From contig PCBP01000045.1 in the NCBI GenBank assembly GCA_002730985.1, forward strand, positions 1-11,980: a stretch of DNA of 11,980 bases, read 5' to 3'. A program made the position numbers and the translations under genes. The notes under the pieces are model-generated. The model did not search any database. It saw nothing but the letters and a program-made list of their open reading frames with translations, and had not been told where the DNA came from. Of this stretch, positions 1 to 6,272 are shown piece by piece. The first letter of the stretch is position 1. Each line of letters starts with the position of its first letter. Origin of the DNA: Flavobacteriales bacterium (GTDB lineage Bacteria; Bacteroidota; Bacteroidia; Flavobacteriales; BACL11).

Positions 1-320
1 AAACATAAACAATCCTCAGGATCAAAGTTTACAATATCATCTATGTTCTTTTGTATAATAACATCTAAGTCTAAGAATAAATTTTCACCTGTTTGTCTTA
101 CTACATTGTCATCAAACAAATACATCTTGTTCCACCACTTCTCTAACTTATTATCTTTAGGAAATGGTAGAACTTCAATGCTTTCATCTAGTCCCTTTGC
201 GTTTTCTGTTAGACAGTAAAATGTAAAGTCAGAGGATATAGATTCCAGACAGGATTCGTATATCTTGTTAACATGTTTAGCAGAATATTTACTGCCCCAT
301 TTTACTGTATAAATGTTCAT
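1..320 (-). CDS. Glycosyltransferase-like protein (GT-A type fold), C-terminus outside window
   Basis: Reading on the minus strand from the ATG at 320-318 gives 106 open codons up to the window edge, so the gene is cut and its length is unknown. The N-terminus has the block VKWGSKYSAKHVN (residues 6-18). FTFYCLTENAKGLD follows (32-45), and a DLD motif sits at 84-86 in the context LFLDLDVIIQKNI. These match the three other transferase-like genes further right. The DxD motif normally binds the metal and sugar nucleotide in GT-A enzymes. The inferred role is sugar transfer, perhaps onto virion proteins or host glycans; the substrate cannot be told. Its ATG overlaps the TGA of the preceding gene (ATGA at 320-317). 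There is no strong Shine-Dalgarno sequence, so translational coupling is likely. The stretch coding for DLDVII shares 17 identical bases (49-65) with the next gene (786-802). Confidence 0.75.
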   Translation of the reverse strand, partial: MNIYTVKWGSKYSAKHVNKIYESCLESISSDFTFYCLTENAKGLDESIEVLPFPKDNKLEKWWNKMYLFDDNVVRQTGENLFLDLDVIIQKNIDDIVNFDPEDCLC

Positions 321-1129
321 TGCCAATGCTTTAATAACTGTGGATCAACCAATTCATTCTGTTTAACCTTACCTCTATCAGGTGTAGGTTGTGGTAGTAA
401 GTCTATATTAAATACACAAAGGATTGGTGTTTCCCTATATATTTCTGTTTCTAAATCATCATCGTCCCAACTACGACCTCGGTTATACGAGTAAGCATAG
501 TCTGCTGGGAAATGATCCCATAATTTTTTACCCCAATCTCCCCATCGCCAGGAGTGATAGTTATCTGTTCCGTCTGTATATGTAAACCATATCTTTTCTT
601 GATTCTCTAATACATCATGCCATATACATTCTGCTTGATCGTCGGACCAAACTTGACAACTGCCATTTGTATATGCGCCATGTGCTAATTTAAATTTACG
701 AGTTTTCATTGGTCTAGGATCTTGCCACCAACTTCTTAACTTTGTAGGTCTTTCCATATTATAGGTAAGTAAAGGCTCTATATCATTTTGTATAATAACA
801 TCAAGATCGAAGAAAACAAAACGGCCGGTTGGCTTATCATCAGCAAAGTTATGGGTATTAAATACCATAGTTTTAGGCCTGTCCCAACAACGAGCCATCC
901 CGTATTTAAAATTATCATTACCAAACCAATACTTAGGATGAATATTGGGAATATCAGGAAAAGGAATAACCTTAATATCAGGATCAAGACCATCAGCATC
1001 ATCAGTATAACAATAAAAATGGAAATCATGTCTATCATTACAATTTCTCCTCGCCATATTTTTTAATCTGTTTACAAAATGAGGACCATATCTTGTGCCC
1101 CATTTAGAACAAATAATGTTTACTCTCAT
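317..1129 (-). CDS. Glycosyltransferase-like protein, 270 aa
   Basis: This is a complete minus-strand gene with the same layout as its neighbours. It has an N-terminal SKWGTRYGPHFVN block (residues 8-20), then FHFYCYTDDADGLD (36-49) and HPKYWFG (64-70). FFDLDVIIQNDI follows with the DLD motif at 108-110, then TNGSCQVW (154-161), GTDNYHSWR (187-195) and AYSYNRG (212-218). DxD and the later Asp/Asn-rich blocks are what a GT-A nucleotide-sugar transferase needs, so it may be catalytically competent. Donor, acceptor and product are unknown. A GAGGA ribosome site lies a few bases before the ATG. Its start overlaps the TGA of the 72-residue gene by 4 bp, and its own TGA overlaps the next ATG by 4 bp. 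Its closest relative in the window is the 258-residue gene at 2794-3570. That pair shares a run of 23 identical bases (918-940 and 3374-3396) over HPKYWFG. It could also be a non-enzymatic relative of the family. Confidence 0.8.
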   Translation of the reverse strand: MRVNIICSKWGTRYGPHFVNRLKNMARRNCNDRHDFHFYCYTDDADGLDPDIKVIPFPDIPNIHPKYWFGNDNFKYGMARCWDRPKTMVFNTHNFADDKPTGRFVFFDLDVIIQNDIEPLLTYNMERPTKLRSWWQDPRPMKTRKFKLAHGAYTNGSCQVWSDDQAECIWHDVLENQEKIWFTYTDGTDNYHSWRWGDWGKKLWDHFPADYAYSYNRGRSWDDDDLETEIYRETPILCVFNIDLLPQPTPDRGKVKQNELVDPQLLKHWQ

Positions 1130-1344
1130 TTATATTTTCCTCTAGCTCTTGCTATAACATAGTCCACTGCGTATATTAGATGCTCATCTGCTAAGGCAGA
1201 CACAACTTCAACGCACTTGTCTTCAAAATGTTTTATATCTATATGAATTATTAGTGTTGCAAAATGGGAGTTTTTAACAATCTCAATATATTTGTCATCA
1301 TTAAATATTCCTTCTATCACGGTACCGTCTTGTACTTTTAACAT
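1126..1344 (-). CDS. Small hypothetical protein, 72 aa
   Basis: I do not recognise this protein. It begins MLKVQDGTVIEGIFNDDKYI, has a hydrophobic centre (FATLIIHIDI) and ends with a basic tail (RARGKYK). No signal peptide or clear membrane helix is visible. The case that it is real rests on context. Its ATG (1344-1342) sits inside the last codons of the fusion gene with a 7-bp overlap (ATGTTAA) and is preceded by a good ribosome site (AGGAAGGA). Its TGA overlaps the next ATG by 4 bp. Such tight coupling suggests it is made together with the transferase-like proteins, perhaps as a small partner, but no function can be assigned from sequence. Confidence 0.7.
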   Translation of the reverse strand: MLKVQDGTVIEGIFNDDKYIEIVKNSHFATLIIHIDIKHFEDKCVEVVSALADEHLIYAVDYVIARARGKYK

Positions 1345-2828
1345 ATTCCTTCCTGTTCATTATGTAGTATTGTAGGATTTAATTTTAATAAATTATTAAA
1401 ATATCCTTTATAAAAATCATTAGTAAATATCTCTTCTAGAGTATAATCACTAATACTGTTTTTGTTCCAATCATATAATAGTTCTGTTTTATGTTCTGGA
1501 GAACTGTCTGCTGTTGAAACATTTAGAGCTACATGTTTACAAGGAAAAACATTTCCCTTAGCGCTTAAGTAAAATTGATTATTAACTTTACCTTCACATT
1601 TAACATGTTCTGCAAATTTTATCTTTCTCTCTTTATATATGTCGTCTTTTTTTCTTGTCTGTAGAGTTTCTAGTTCTATAAGTTTATAGTCAGGCATATC
1701 CGGTTTAAGAACTTCTTCTACATAAGGTATCTCTGCAGGTACCTCATCTATATAAACAAATCCTGTAAAGTTATATTTTTCTGCTGTTTGTCTTGCCTTT
1801 TCTATATCTGTATTTAATTGATTTGTATGTGTGTAAGACCAAAATACTCTACAACCTTTTTTAATAAGAACATCTGCGTTCATTAAAACTAAACTGTCTG
1901 GATTTGCTGTATTAATATTAAATGTTATATTACCAGAATCTTTATATAATTCTCCTATAATACCCCACCAAAAAGGATCGTGTGTATCTCCTTTACTAAT
2001 TAAATCTATACCAATACCCCATTGCCCCATAAGGTAATGTGTTATGTCTACAAGATCTTCATTGTTTGTAGGGTCTCCATCTAATCCTTTAAATTTAATT
2101 CGTTTCATATGAGCCTTCTCCATAAAGTCTTGGGAGAAAGAATTGCGAATTTGTTCTAAAGATAATTTATTGCCTTTGTTATCTGATAATTCTATTTCTA
2201 CTCTCTCTGGTAAATATGGATACAAGTCTGTTGCTCTATTATACATTAGATCTTTTTGTTCTTCGGTAAAGTCTTCATACCAATAAGGCAAAACAACTAT
2301 AGGTTCTTCTGTAGTTTCAGGATATGAAGCTGTAACATCTTTAATAAAAGGTACATCGCCTTCTTCAATTAAAAATTTCTCACTAAAGATATCATATTCA
2401 TATAATAGTTCGTCTTCATTTTCGTCCCATTCTTCTAAGATTTTTTCTATTTTTTCATTACGGTATACAAAATAACCTAGGTTACCATCCTGCAGTTGGA
2501 TTTTCTTATTGCTCTTATAAATGTCTATGTCCTTTATGTTGTTAATAATACAATTAGGAGTTATAAACAATGTATGTCCACCAGGTCTGGTGTGTTGCAT
2601 AATATCTATTTCAATCCAATCTTTACCATACTTAGGAACATGGAAATTTATTCCATCTATATAACCAGCTTTTTTATGAGTAGACTCTAACAACTTATAT
2701 TCATCCTCATCTACAAAAACATAAAATTCAAAAGGATCTACGCACAGCTTCTTAACCTGTGTATATAAAGCGTTTATATGTACTTGACTATAATTAGTAT
2801 CTAGCTGATTTGCTATGATTGTTACCAT
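1338..2828 (-). CDS. Fusion of a degenerate glycosyltransferase domain and a radical-SAM/SPASM-like domain lacking the cluster motif
   Basis: Residues 1-155 align without gaps at the start with the neighbouring transferases: NYSQVHINALY against KYSPDYVNNLY, and FEFYVFVDED against FTFTCYTDD. At the place of the DLD motif it reads FITPNCIINNI, so DLD has become TPN (90-92). Residues 210-365 follow the layout of phage radical-SAM proteins: IELSD, then LSLEQ, IKFKGLDGDP (244-253), a WW pair at 287-288, ITFNI, then IEKARQTAEKYNFTGF. The CxxxCxxC loop expected after the first strand (about residue 214) is absent, and no CxxxCxxC occurs anywhere in the protein. Residues 409-470 look like a SPASM region (CEGK...NVFPCK, C411 and C430, then LEEIF), with the chain ending in Cys496. 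It overlaps the upstream gene by 35 bp and the downstream gene by 7 bp. I infer a pseudoenzyme that binds or scaffolds; other functions are possible. Confidence 0.75.
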   Translation of the reverse strand: MVTIIANQLDTNYSQVHINALYTQVKKLCVDPFEFYVFVDEDEYKLLESTHKKAGYIDGINFHVPKYGKDWIEIDIMQHTRPGGHTLFITPNCIINNIKDIDIYKSNKKIQLQDGNLGYFVYRNEKIEKILEEWDENEDELLYEYDIFSEKFLIEEGDVPFIKDVTASYPETTEEPIVVLPYWYEDFTEEQKDLMYNRATDLYPYLPERVEIELSDNKGNKLSLEQIRNSFSQDFMEKAHMKRIKFKGLDGDPTNNEDLVDITHYLMGQWGIGIDLISKGDTHDPFWWGIIGELYKDSGNITFNINTANPDSLVLMNADVLIKKGCRVFWSYTHTNQLNTDIEKARQTAEKYNFTGFVYIDEVPAEIPYVEEVLKPDMPDYKLIELETLQTRKKDDIYKERKIKFAEHVKCEGKVNNQFYLSAKGNVFPCKHVALNVSTADSSPEHKTELLYDWNKNSISDYTLEEIFTNDFYKGYFNNLLKLNPTILHNEQEGIC

Positions 2829-3570
2829 GCCATAATCTCAATAATGTCTCATCTTCTAATTCATCTATCTTTATTTGTTTCTTACTAGGATTGGAATCCA
2901 CATTGAACAAACAAAACTTAGGTTCTTCTCTATATTTATGTGTCTCCAAATCCGTAGGATGTGTCATACCTCTATTGTAACTATATGCCCATTCAAAAGG
3001 AATATTATTCCAAAAGTCTCTCTGTCTCCAGAAATGATAGTTATCTGTTCCTTTATAGAATGTTCTGAATATCATATCTTCTTCTTGTATTGCATCCCAG
3101 AATATATGTTCACATTGATCTTTGTTCCAACACATAACACTAGAATTATATAATGTTCCTCTAATGTCTATAAAGAGTCTTTCGTGTAATCTTTTATTCC
3201 AATTATCCCATTTAACATGAACTATTCTAGGTTTAAGAGCTAGCTCATCTAAATCAGTTATATCATTTTGTATAATGATATCCAAATCAAAGTAACACCA
3301 TTTACCTTCATAACCTAAAAAGTTATGAGAATTAAATACTATAAATTTAGATCTGTCCCAACAATAATTTTCTTTACCAAACCAATACTTAGGATGTAAA
3401 GGATTAACATCAGGTATATCTACAGCATCACAATTTAATCCTGTACTATCATCTGTATAGCAAGTAAATGTAAAATCTTTGTGATAATTATCCTGTACCA
3501 TACGATACAGATTATTCACATAATCAGGTGAGTATTTACTCCCCCACTTGATGCATACAAAGTTTATCAT
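2794..3570 (-). CDS. Glycosyltransferase-like protein, 258 aa
   Basis: The ATG at 3570-3568 is chosen over the TTG four codons upstream for two reasons. It puts the N-terminus (MINFVCIKWGSKYS) in register with the paralogues, and GAGAAAG lies just before it. Blocks in order are KWGSKYSPDYVNNLY (8-22), FTFTCYTDDSTGL (33-45), HPKYWFG (59-65), YFDLDIIIQNDI with DLD at 95-97, YNSSVMCW (141-148), GTDNYHFWR (174-182), AYSYNRG (195-201) and KFCLFNVD (218-225). These are the expected blocks of a GT-A transferase of this phage family, with the metal-binding DxD intact. It is the nearest paralogue of the gene at 317-1129; the two share long runs of identical bases. It overlaps the upstream transferase by 35 bp and the fusion gene downstream by 35 bp, so the chain is probably translated as one coupled unit. 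Substrate is unknown. Confidence 0.8.
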   Translation of the reverse strand: MINFVCIKWGSKYSPDYVNNLYRMVQDNYHKDFTFTCYTDDSTGLNCDAVDIPDVNPLHPKYWFGKENYCWDRSKFIVFNSHNFLGYEGKWCYFDLDIIIQNDITDLDELALKPRIVHVKWDNWNKRLHERLFIDIRGTLYNSSVMCWNKDQCEHIFWDAIQEEDMIFRTFYKGTDNYHFWRQRDFWNNIPFEWAYSYNRGMTHPTDLETHKYREEPKFCLFNVDSNPSKKQIKIDELEDETLLRLWHGNNHSKSARY

Positions 3571-4204
3571 ATTCTTTCTCAATCTCCGGGTTTCTGTCTA
3601 ATCCATTTAATAAGCATATTGTATATTCAGGCCTATATTTTCTTCCTGTTGTATTAAAAGCATATACTTCATTATCTGGTAAGTGTTCAAATGTAAATCC
3701 TTCATGATATAAAAATGTATCATCACCATATGGATATTGAACATCATATGTTTCAGGATATTTATTATAGTGATTCCATATATGTGTAGCATCTTTCCAA
3801 AGCATTACACTAGAATTATAATTACTTAATGGACCTACAAAGTCTGATTGCCATGGGAAATCATGTATGCTTATTTGTTTATTGCCTTTATCTTTCCACC
3901 ATGTATATACAATTACAGGGTTATCTTGACAATAATTAAACAAATGATCTATATTCTTTTGTATTCTTATATCTAAATCTAGATATAATATTGTGCCCAT
4001 GTCTTTTAATTGGAATAATTTTATTTTTTCCATGTTGCCATTTGGCTCATGTTCCATATAAATAATCCCGATATCAGGATGTAATCCTTTAGGATCATCC
4101 GTAACGCAGACATAATTATACTTGCCTTCGGTATGTTCATATATCGAATTTACATGATTTGCACTATATTTCGTGCCATATTTTAATGTCAAAAGAGTTT
4201 TCAT
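3536..4204 (-). CDS. Glycosyltransferase-like protein, 222 aa, first gene of the minus-strand block
   Basis: This is the shortest complete member of the local transferase family. Blocks are LKYGTKYSANHVNSIY (7-22), YNYVCVTDDPKGLHPD (29-44), ILYLDLDIRIQKNI with DLD at 76-78, SNYNSSVMLW (127-136), YGDDTFLYH (159-167) and ICLLNGLDRNP (196-206). YGDD takes the place of the GTDN block of the two longer paralogues, and the HPKYWFG region is missing, which explains much of the shorter length. The motif set is that of a GT-A enzyme; donor and acceptor are unknown. It is the first gene of the minus-strand chain and starts 12 bases from the divergent TATAAATA palindrome. The bases just before the ATG (AAGTAATTACA) show no Shine-Dalgarno sequence. 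If the late promoter is used here, the leader would be only about 7 nucleotides. Confidence 0.8.
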   Translation of the reverse strand: MKTLLTLKYGTKYSANHVNSIYEHTEGKYNYVCVTDDPKGLHPDIGIIYMEHEPNGNMEKIKLFQLKDMGTILYLDLDIRIQKNIDHLFNYCQDNPVIVYTWWKDKGNKQISIHDFPWQSDFVGPLSNYNSSVMLWKDATHIWNHYNKYPETYDVQYPYGDDTFLYHEGFTFEHLPDNEVYAFNTTGRKYRPEYTICLLNGLDRNPEIEKEYDKLCMHQVGE

Positions 4205-4216
4205 TGTAATTACTTT

Positions 4217-4224
4217 TATTTATA
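4217..4224 (-). promoter_or_regulatory. Possible divergent late promoter TATAAATA for the minus-strand block
   Basis: The plus-strand bases TATTTATA read TATAAATA on the minus strand, sharing four bases with the plus-strand promoter. Together they form the perfect palindrome TATTTATAAATA (4217-4228). Spacing by the T4 rule puts the start near 4211, only 7 nt before the ATG at 4204 and without a Shine-Dalgarno sequence. Use in this direction is therefore less certain. The second copy could be a by-product of the palindrome. Confidence 0.45.
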
Positions 4225-4228
4225 AATA
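4221..4228 (+). promoter_or_regulatory. T4-type late promoter TATAAATA for the structural operon
   Basis: The exact T4 late consensus TATAAATA lies 32 bases before the ATG of the first plus-strand gene. In T4 this octamer alone, centred near -10, is read by RNA polymerase carrying the late sigma factor gp55 with gp33 and the sliding clamp gp45. By the T4 rule, transcription would start near 4234, giving a leader of about 26 nt that contains AAGAGA as a weak ribosome site. It is the only exact TATAAATA I found on the plus strand of the window. It sits in one of the few real intergenic gaps, which supports it. Confidence 0.75.
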
Positions 4229-4259
4229 AGTAGAACAACTAATATTAAGAGAATTTTGA

Positions 4260-4595
4260 ATGGCCACCGTACAAAACATAGTAATAGATCAAGGAACCAC
4301 CTTTAGCTTAGACATTAATTTAACTAATGATGATGGTTCTGCAAAAGATCTTACTAACTACACGGTAGCTTCTCAAATGAGAAAATCTTATGAAGCATCA
4401 ACAGCAACAGATTTTACAACTGTTAAAGTAGATGCCTCAGGAAAAGTAACAATTTCTTTGACGGCTACACAAACATCTGCTGTTAAAGCAGGTCGTTATG
4501 TATATGATGTTGAAATTACAGGAACATCTCCTGTAGAAACATTAAGAGTCTTAGAAGGACTAGTTACGGTAACTCCAGAAGTTACCAAAGCTTAG
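4260..4595 (+). CDS. Small virion-type protein with predicted beta-sandwich, 111 aa
   Basis: The sequence opens MATVQNIVIDQGTTFSLDIN and continues with alternating beta strands: LTNYTVASQMRKSYEAS, GKVTISLTATQTSAVKAGRYVYDVEI, and VETLRVLEGLVTVTPEV. The pattern of fixed-input dQGttF, the phrase DLTNYTVASQMRKS and the ending RVLEGLVTVTPEVT is typical of a small structural protein found beside fibre genes in marine T4-like phages. It also resembles the N-terminal domain of baseplate upper proteins (BppU type). That is from family memory and not checked. It is the first gene after the late promoter and is followed after 8 bp by the next gene. It is probably an adaptor or decoration unit of the tail or baseplate. 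Confidence 0.7.
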   Translation: MATVQNIVIDQGTTFSLDINLTNDDGSAKDLTNYTVASQMRKSYEASTATDFTTVKVDASGKVTISLTATQTSAVKAGRYVYDVEITGTSPVETLRVLEGLVTVTPEVTKA

Positions 4596-4603
4596 GAGGA
4601 AGA

Positions 4604-4855
4604 ATGGGAGTAAATGTAAACACAAGTAGCACACCAGCAAAGGTCACAGTATCTACTGGCGCGTCCCGTGTAGTAACCACAACAACCAGTCAATCTCAAG
4701 TAGCTACTTCAAATACAGTTGATAATCTATCAGGTATAGATACATCAGGAGTACAGAACGGTTACACACTAGTATATGATGCCAGTACAGGTAATTGGGA
4801 AGCAACAGCTCCCTCGTCTCAGGACATTACCTCTATTGATGGTGGAACATTTTAA
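4604..4855 (+). CDS. Short Ser/Thr-rich virion-type protein ending in IDGGTF, 83 aa
   Basis: A strong ribosome site (AGGAGGA) starts at the stop region of the previous gene, a few bases before the ATG, so the two are co-translated. The first half (STPAKVTVSTGASRVVTTTT) is low-complexity and beta-prone. The second half has GYTLVYDASTGNWEATAP (residues 53-70), a short motif that recurs in phage fibre-associated proteins. It ends with SIDGGTF, nearly the same ending as two other proteins in this block. No enzyme motif is present. It is likely a small structural piece of the tail or fibre apparatus; the precise role is unknown. Confidence 0.65.
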   Translation: MGVNVNTSSTPAKVTVSTGASRVVTTTTSQSQVATSNTVDNLSGIDTSGVQNGYTLVYDASTGNWEATAPSSQDITSIDGGTF

Positions 4856-4858
4856 TAT

Positions 4859-4874
4859 TATAAAGATCTTTATA
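4859..4874. repeat. Perfect 16-bp palindrome in the 60-bp intergenic gap
   Basis: TATAAAGATCTTTATA reads the same on both strands. It lies 4 bases after the stop of the 83-residue gene and about 40 bases before the next ATG. It has no loop and no following T-run, so it is a poor intrinsic terminator as drawn. It could be an RNA processing site, a protein-binding site or chance in AT-rich DNA. The rest of the gap holds only the ribosome site AGGAGA. Confidence 0.5.
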
Positions 4875-4915
4875 TTATAGAATACATAAAACATTTTAAC
4901 TAGGAGAAAAAAGAA

Positions 4916-6247
4916 ATGGCAACAACTATTCAAATTAAAAGAAGTACGGGCGTAGCAGCTCCAGCAGCTTCGGATTTAGTTGAAGGCGAATTAGCTTATG
5001 CTGAGGATAGAACTAACTCAGGTGCAGGTGCAAAACTTTATATCTCATCTATTGATTCTGGCGGTAACGAAGTTATCCAGGAACTAGGTGGAAAGTATTA
5101 CACAGACCTGATTGACAATGCTACAGATGCTAACACAGCTTCCACAATCGTTAAAAGAGACGGTTCAGGAAACTTTAGTGCTGGCGTAGTAACATTTGGT
5201 TCATTATCAGATGGCTCAATTACGGCTACAGCATTCGTTGACGAAGATAACATGGCATCAGATAGTGCCTCACTTATCCCAACTCAACAATCAGTTAAAG
5301 CTTATGTTGACGCACAAGTAGGCGCTGGTGATTTAGACGCAGCTGGTGATTCTGGAACAATAGATATAGATCTAGATTCAGAAACATTTACAGTAGCAGG
5401 TGGCACAGGTATAACAACTGCAGCATCTGGTACAACAATTACAGCTACACTAGATAACACAGCGGTTACAGCAGGCTCATACGGTTCAGGAGCAGCAATA
5501 CCAGTATTGACAATCGATGCTCAAGGTCGTATTACAGCAGCTAGTACAGCTTCAACAAGTTCTACTCTAACAATTGGAGCCGATAGTGGTTCTGATGATA
5601 CTGTTACAGTAGGAACTGATACATTAAACTTTGTTGGTACAGCCAACGAAATCGAAACAACAGTTTCAAACAATCAGATACAAGTTGGTTTACCTAACAA
5701 TGTAACAATTGGCGGAAACGCTACAATTTCAGGTAACTTAACTGTATCAGGAACAACTACAACAGTTGATTCCACAACCCTAAGTGTTTCAGATCCACTT
5801 ATCATCTTAGCTTCCGGCAACGGCGCTTCCGATGCAGTGGACATTGGTCTTTACGGACTATATGACACTTCAGGTTCACAAGATTTATATGGTGGACTAT
5901 TCAGAGATGCAAACAACTCTGGTAAATGGAAACTATTTAAAGACTTACAAGAAGCACCGACAACTACTGTTAATGTTTCAGGTACAGGTTACACCGTGGC
6001 AACACTTGTAGCTCACTTGGAAGACGATGCAGTAGCAATTACAGGTGGTTCAATAACAGGTATTACTGATTTGCTAGTAGCAGACGGTGGTACAGGTGTT
6101 AGTACATTTACAAGTAATGGTATTGTTTATGGTAACGGAGCTGGAGCCCTACAGGCAACAGCAGCTGGTACTGATGGATATTTCCTATACAGTAATAGTG
6201 GTACACCAGATTGGACTAATGTTGTTGACGGCGGAACTTATTCCTAA
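4916..6247 (+). CDS. Repetitive tail-fibre-like structural protein with Mtd-type N-terminal module, 443 aa
   Basis: The N-terminus (TTIQIKRSTGVAAPAASD, then EGELAYAEDR and AKLYI) matches the start module of the major-tropism-determinant type found on many phage fibre and appendage proteins. Then come Gly/Ser/Thr-rich beta stretches without Cys: IPTQQSVKAYVDAQVGAGD (121-139), GGTGITTAASGTTITATLD (162-180), NNVTIGGNATISGNLTVSGT (261-280), LFRDANNSGKWKLFKD (328-343) and VADGGTGVSTFTSNGIVYG (388-406). The chain ends VVDGGTYS. NVTIxGNxTISGNLxVxGTTTTxDSTT is shared with the 391-residue fibre downstream. The expected fold is a trimeric beta fibre outside the virion, so it may contact the host cell surface. 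It has a good AGGAGA ribosome site and ends with tandem TAATAA stops. It stands where T4 has its baseplate-wedge and short-fibre genes. Confidence 0.75.
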   Translation: MATTIQIKRSTGVAAPAASDLVEGELAYAEDRTNSGAGAKLYISSIDSGGNEVIQELGGKYYTDLIDNATDANTASTIVKRDGSGNFSAGVVTFGSLSDGSITATAFVDEDNMASDSASLIPTQQSVKAYVDAQVGAGDLDAAGDSGTIDIDLDSETFTVAGGTGITTAASGTTITATLDNTAVTAGSYGSGAAIPVLTIDAQGRITAASTASTSSTLTIGADSGSDDTVTVGTDTLNFVGTANEIETTVSNNQIQVGLPNNVTIGGNATISGNLTVSGTTTTVDSTTLSVSDPLIILASGNGASDAVDIGLYGLYDTSGSQDLYGGLFRDANNSGKWKLFKDLQEAPTTTVNVSGTGYTVATLVAHLEDDAVAITGGSITGITDLLVADGGTGVSTFTSNGIVYGNGAGALQATAAGTDGYFLYSNSGTPDWTNVVDGGTYS

Positions 6248-6272
6248 TAATAACTATTGATAGGCAACTGAA

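Noticed and set aside
778..1038. An 86-codon minus-strand frame rich in Ile/Leu/Met, resembling a membrane protein, inside the transferase gene
   Set aside because: It is a shifted reading of the same strand as the 270-residue transferase, has no ribosome site of note, and its hydrophobic look comes from AT-rich codons.
2100..2240. A frameshift or sequencing error as the cause of the missing CxxxCxxC motif in the fusion gene
   Set aside because: The frame is continuous and radical-SAM-like on both sides (IELSD before, LSLEQ after), so any change is an in-frame loss. A within-window reading cannot exclude an in-frame assembly deletion, which is why it stays a check under the main finding.
3571..3582. 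TTG at 3582 as the start of the 258-residue transferase
   Set aside because: The ATG four codons later matches the N-termini of the paralogues and has GAGAAAG in front of it.
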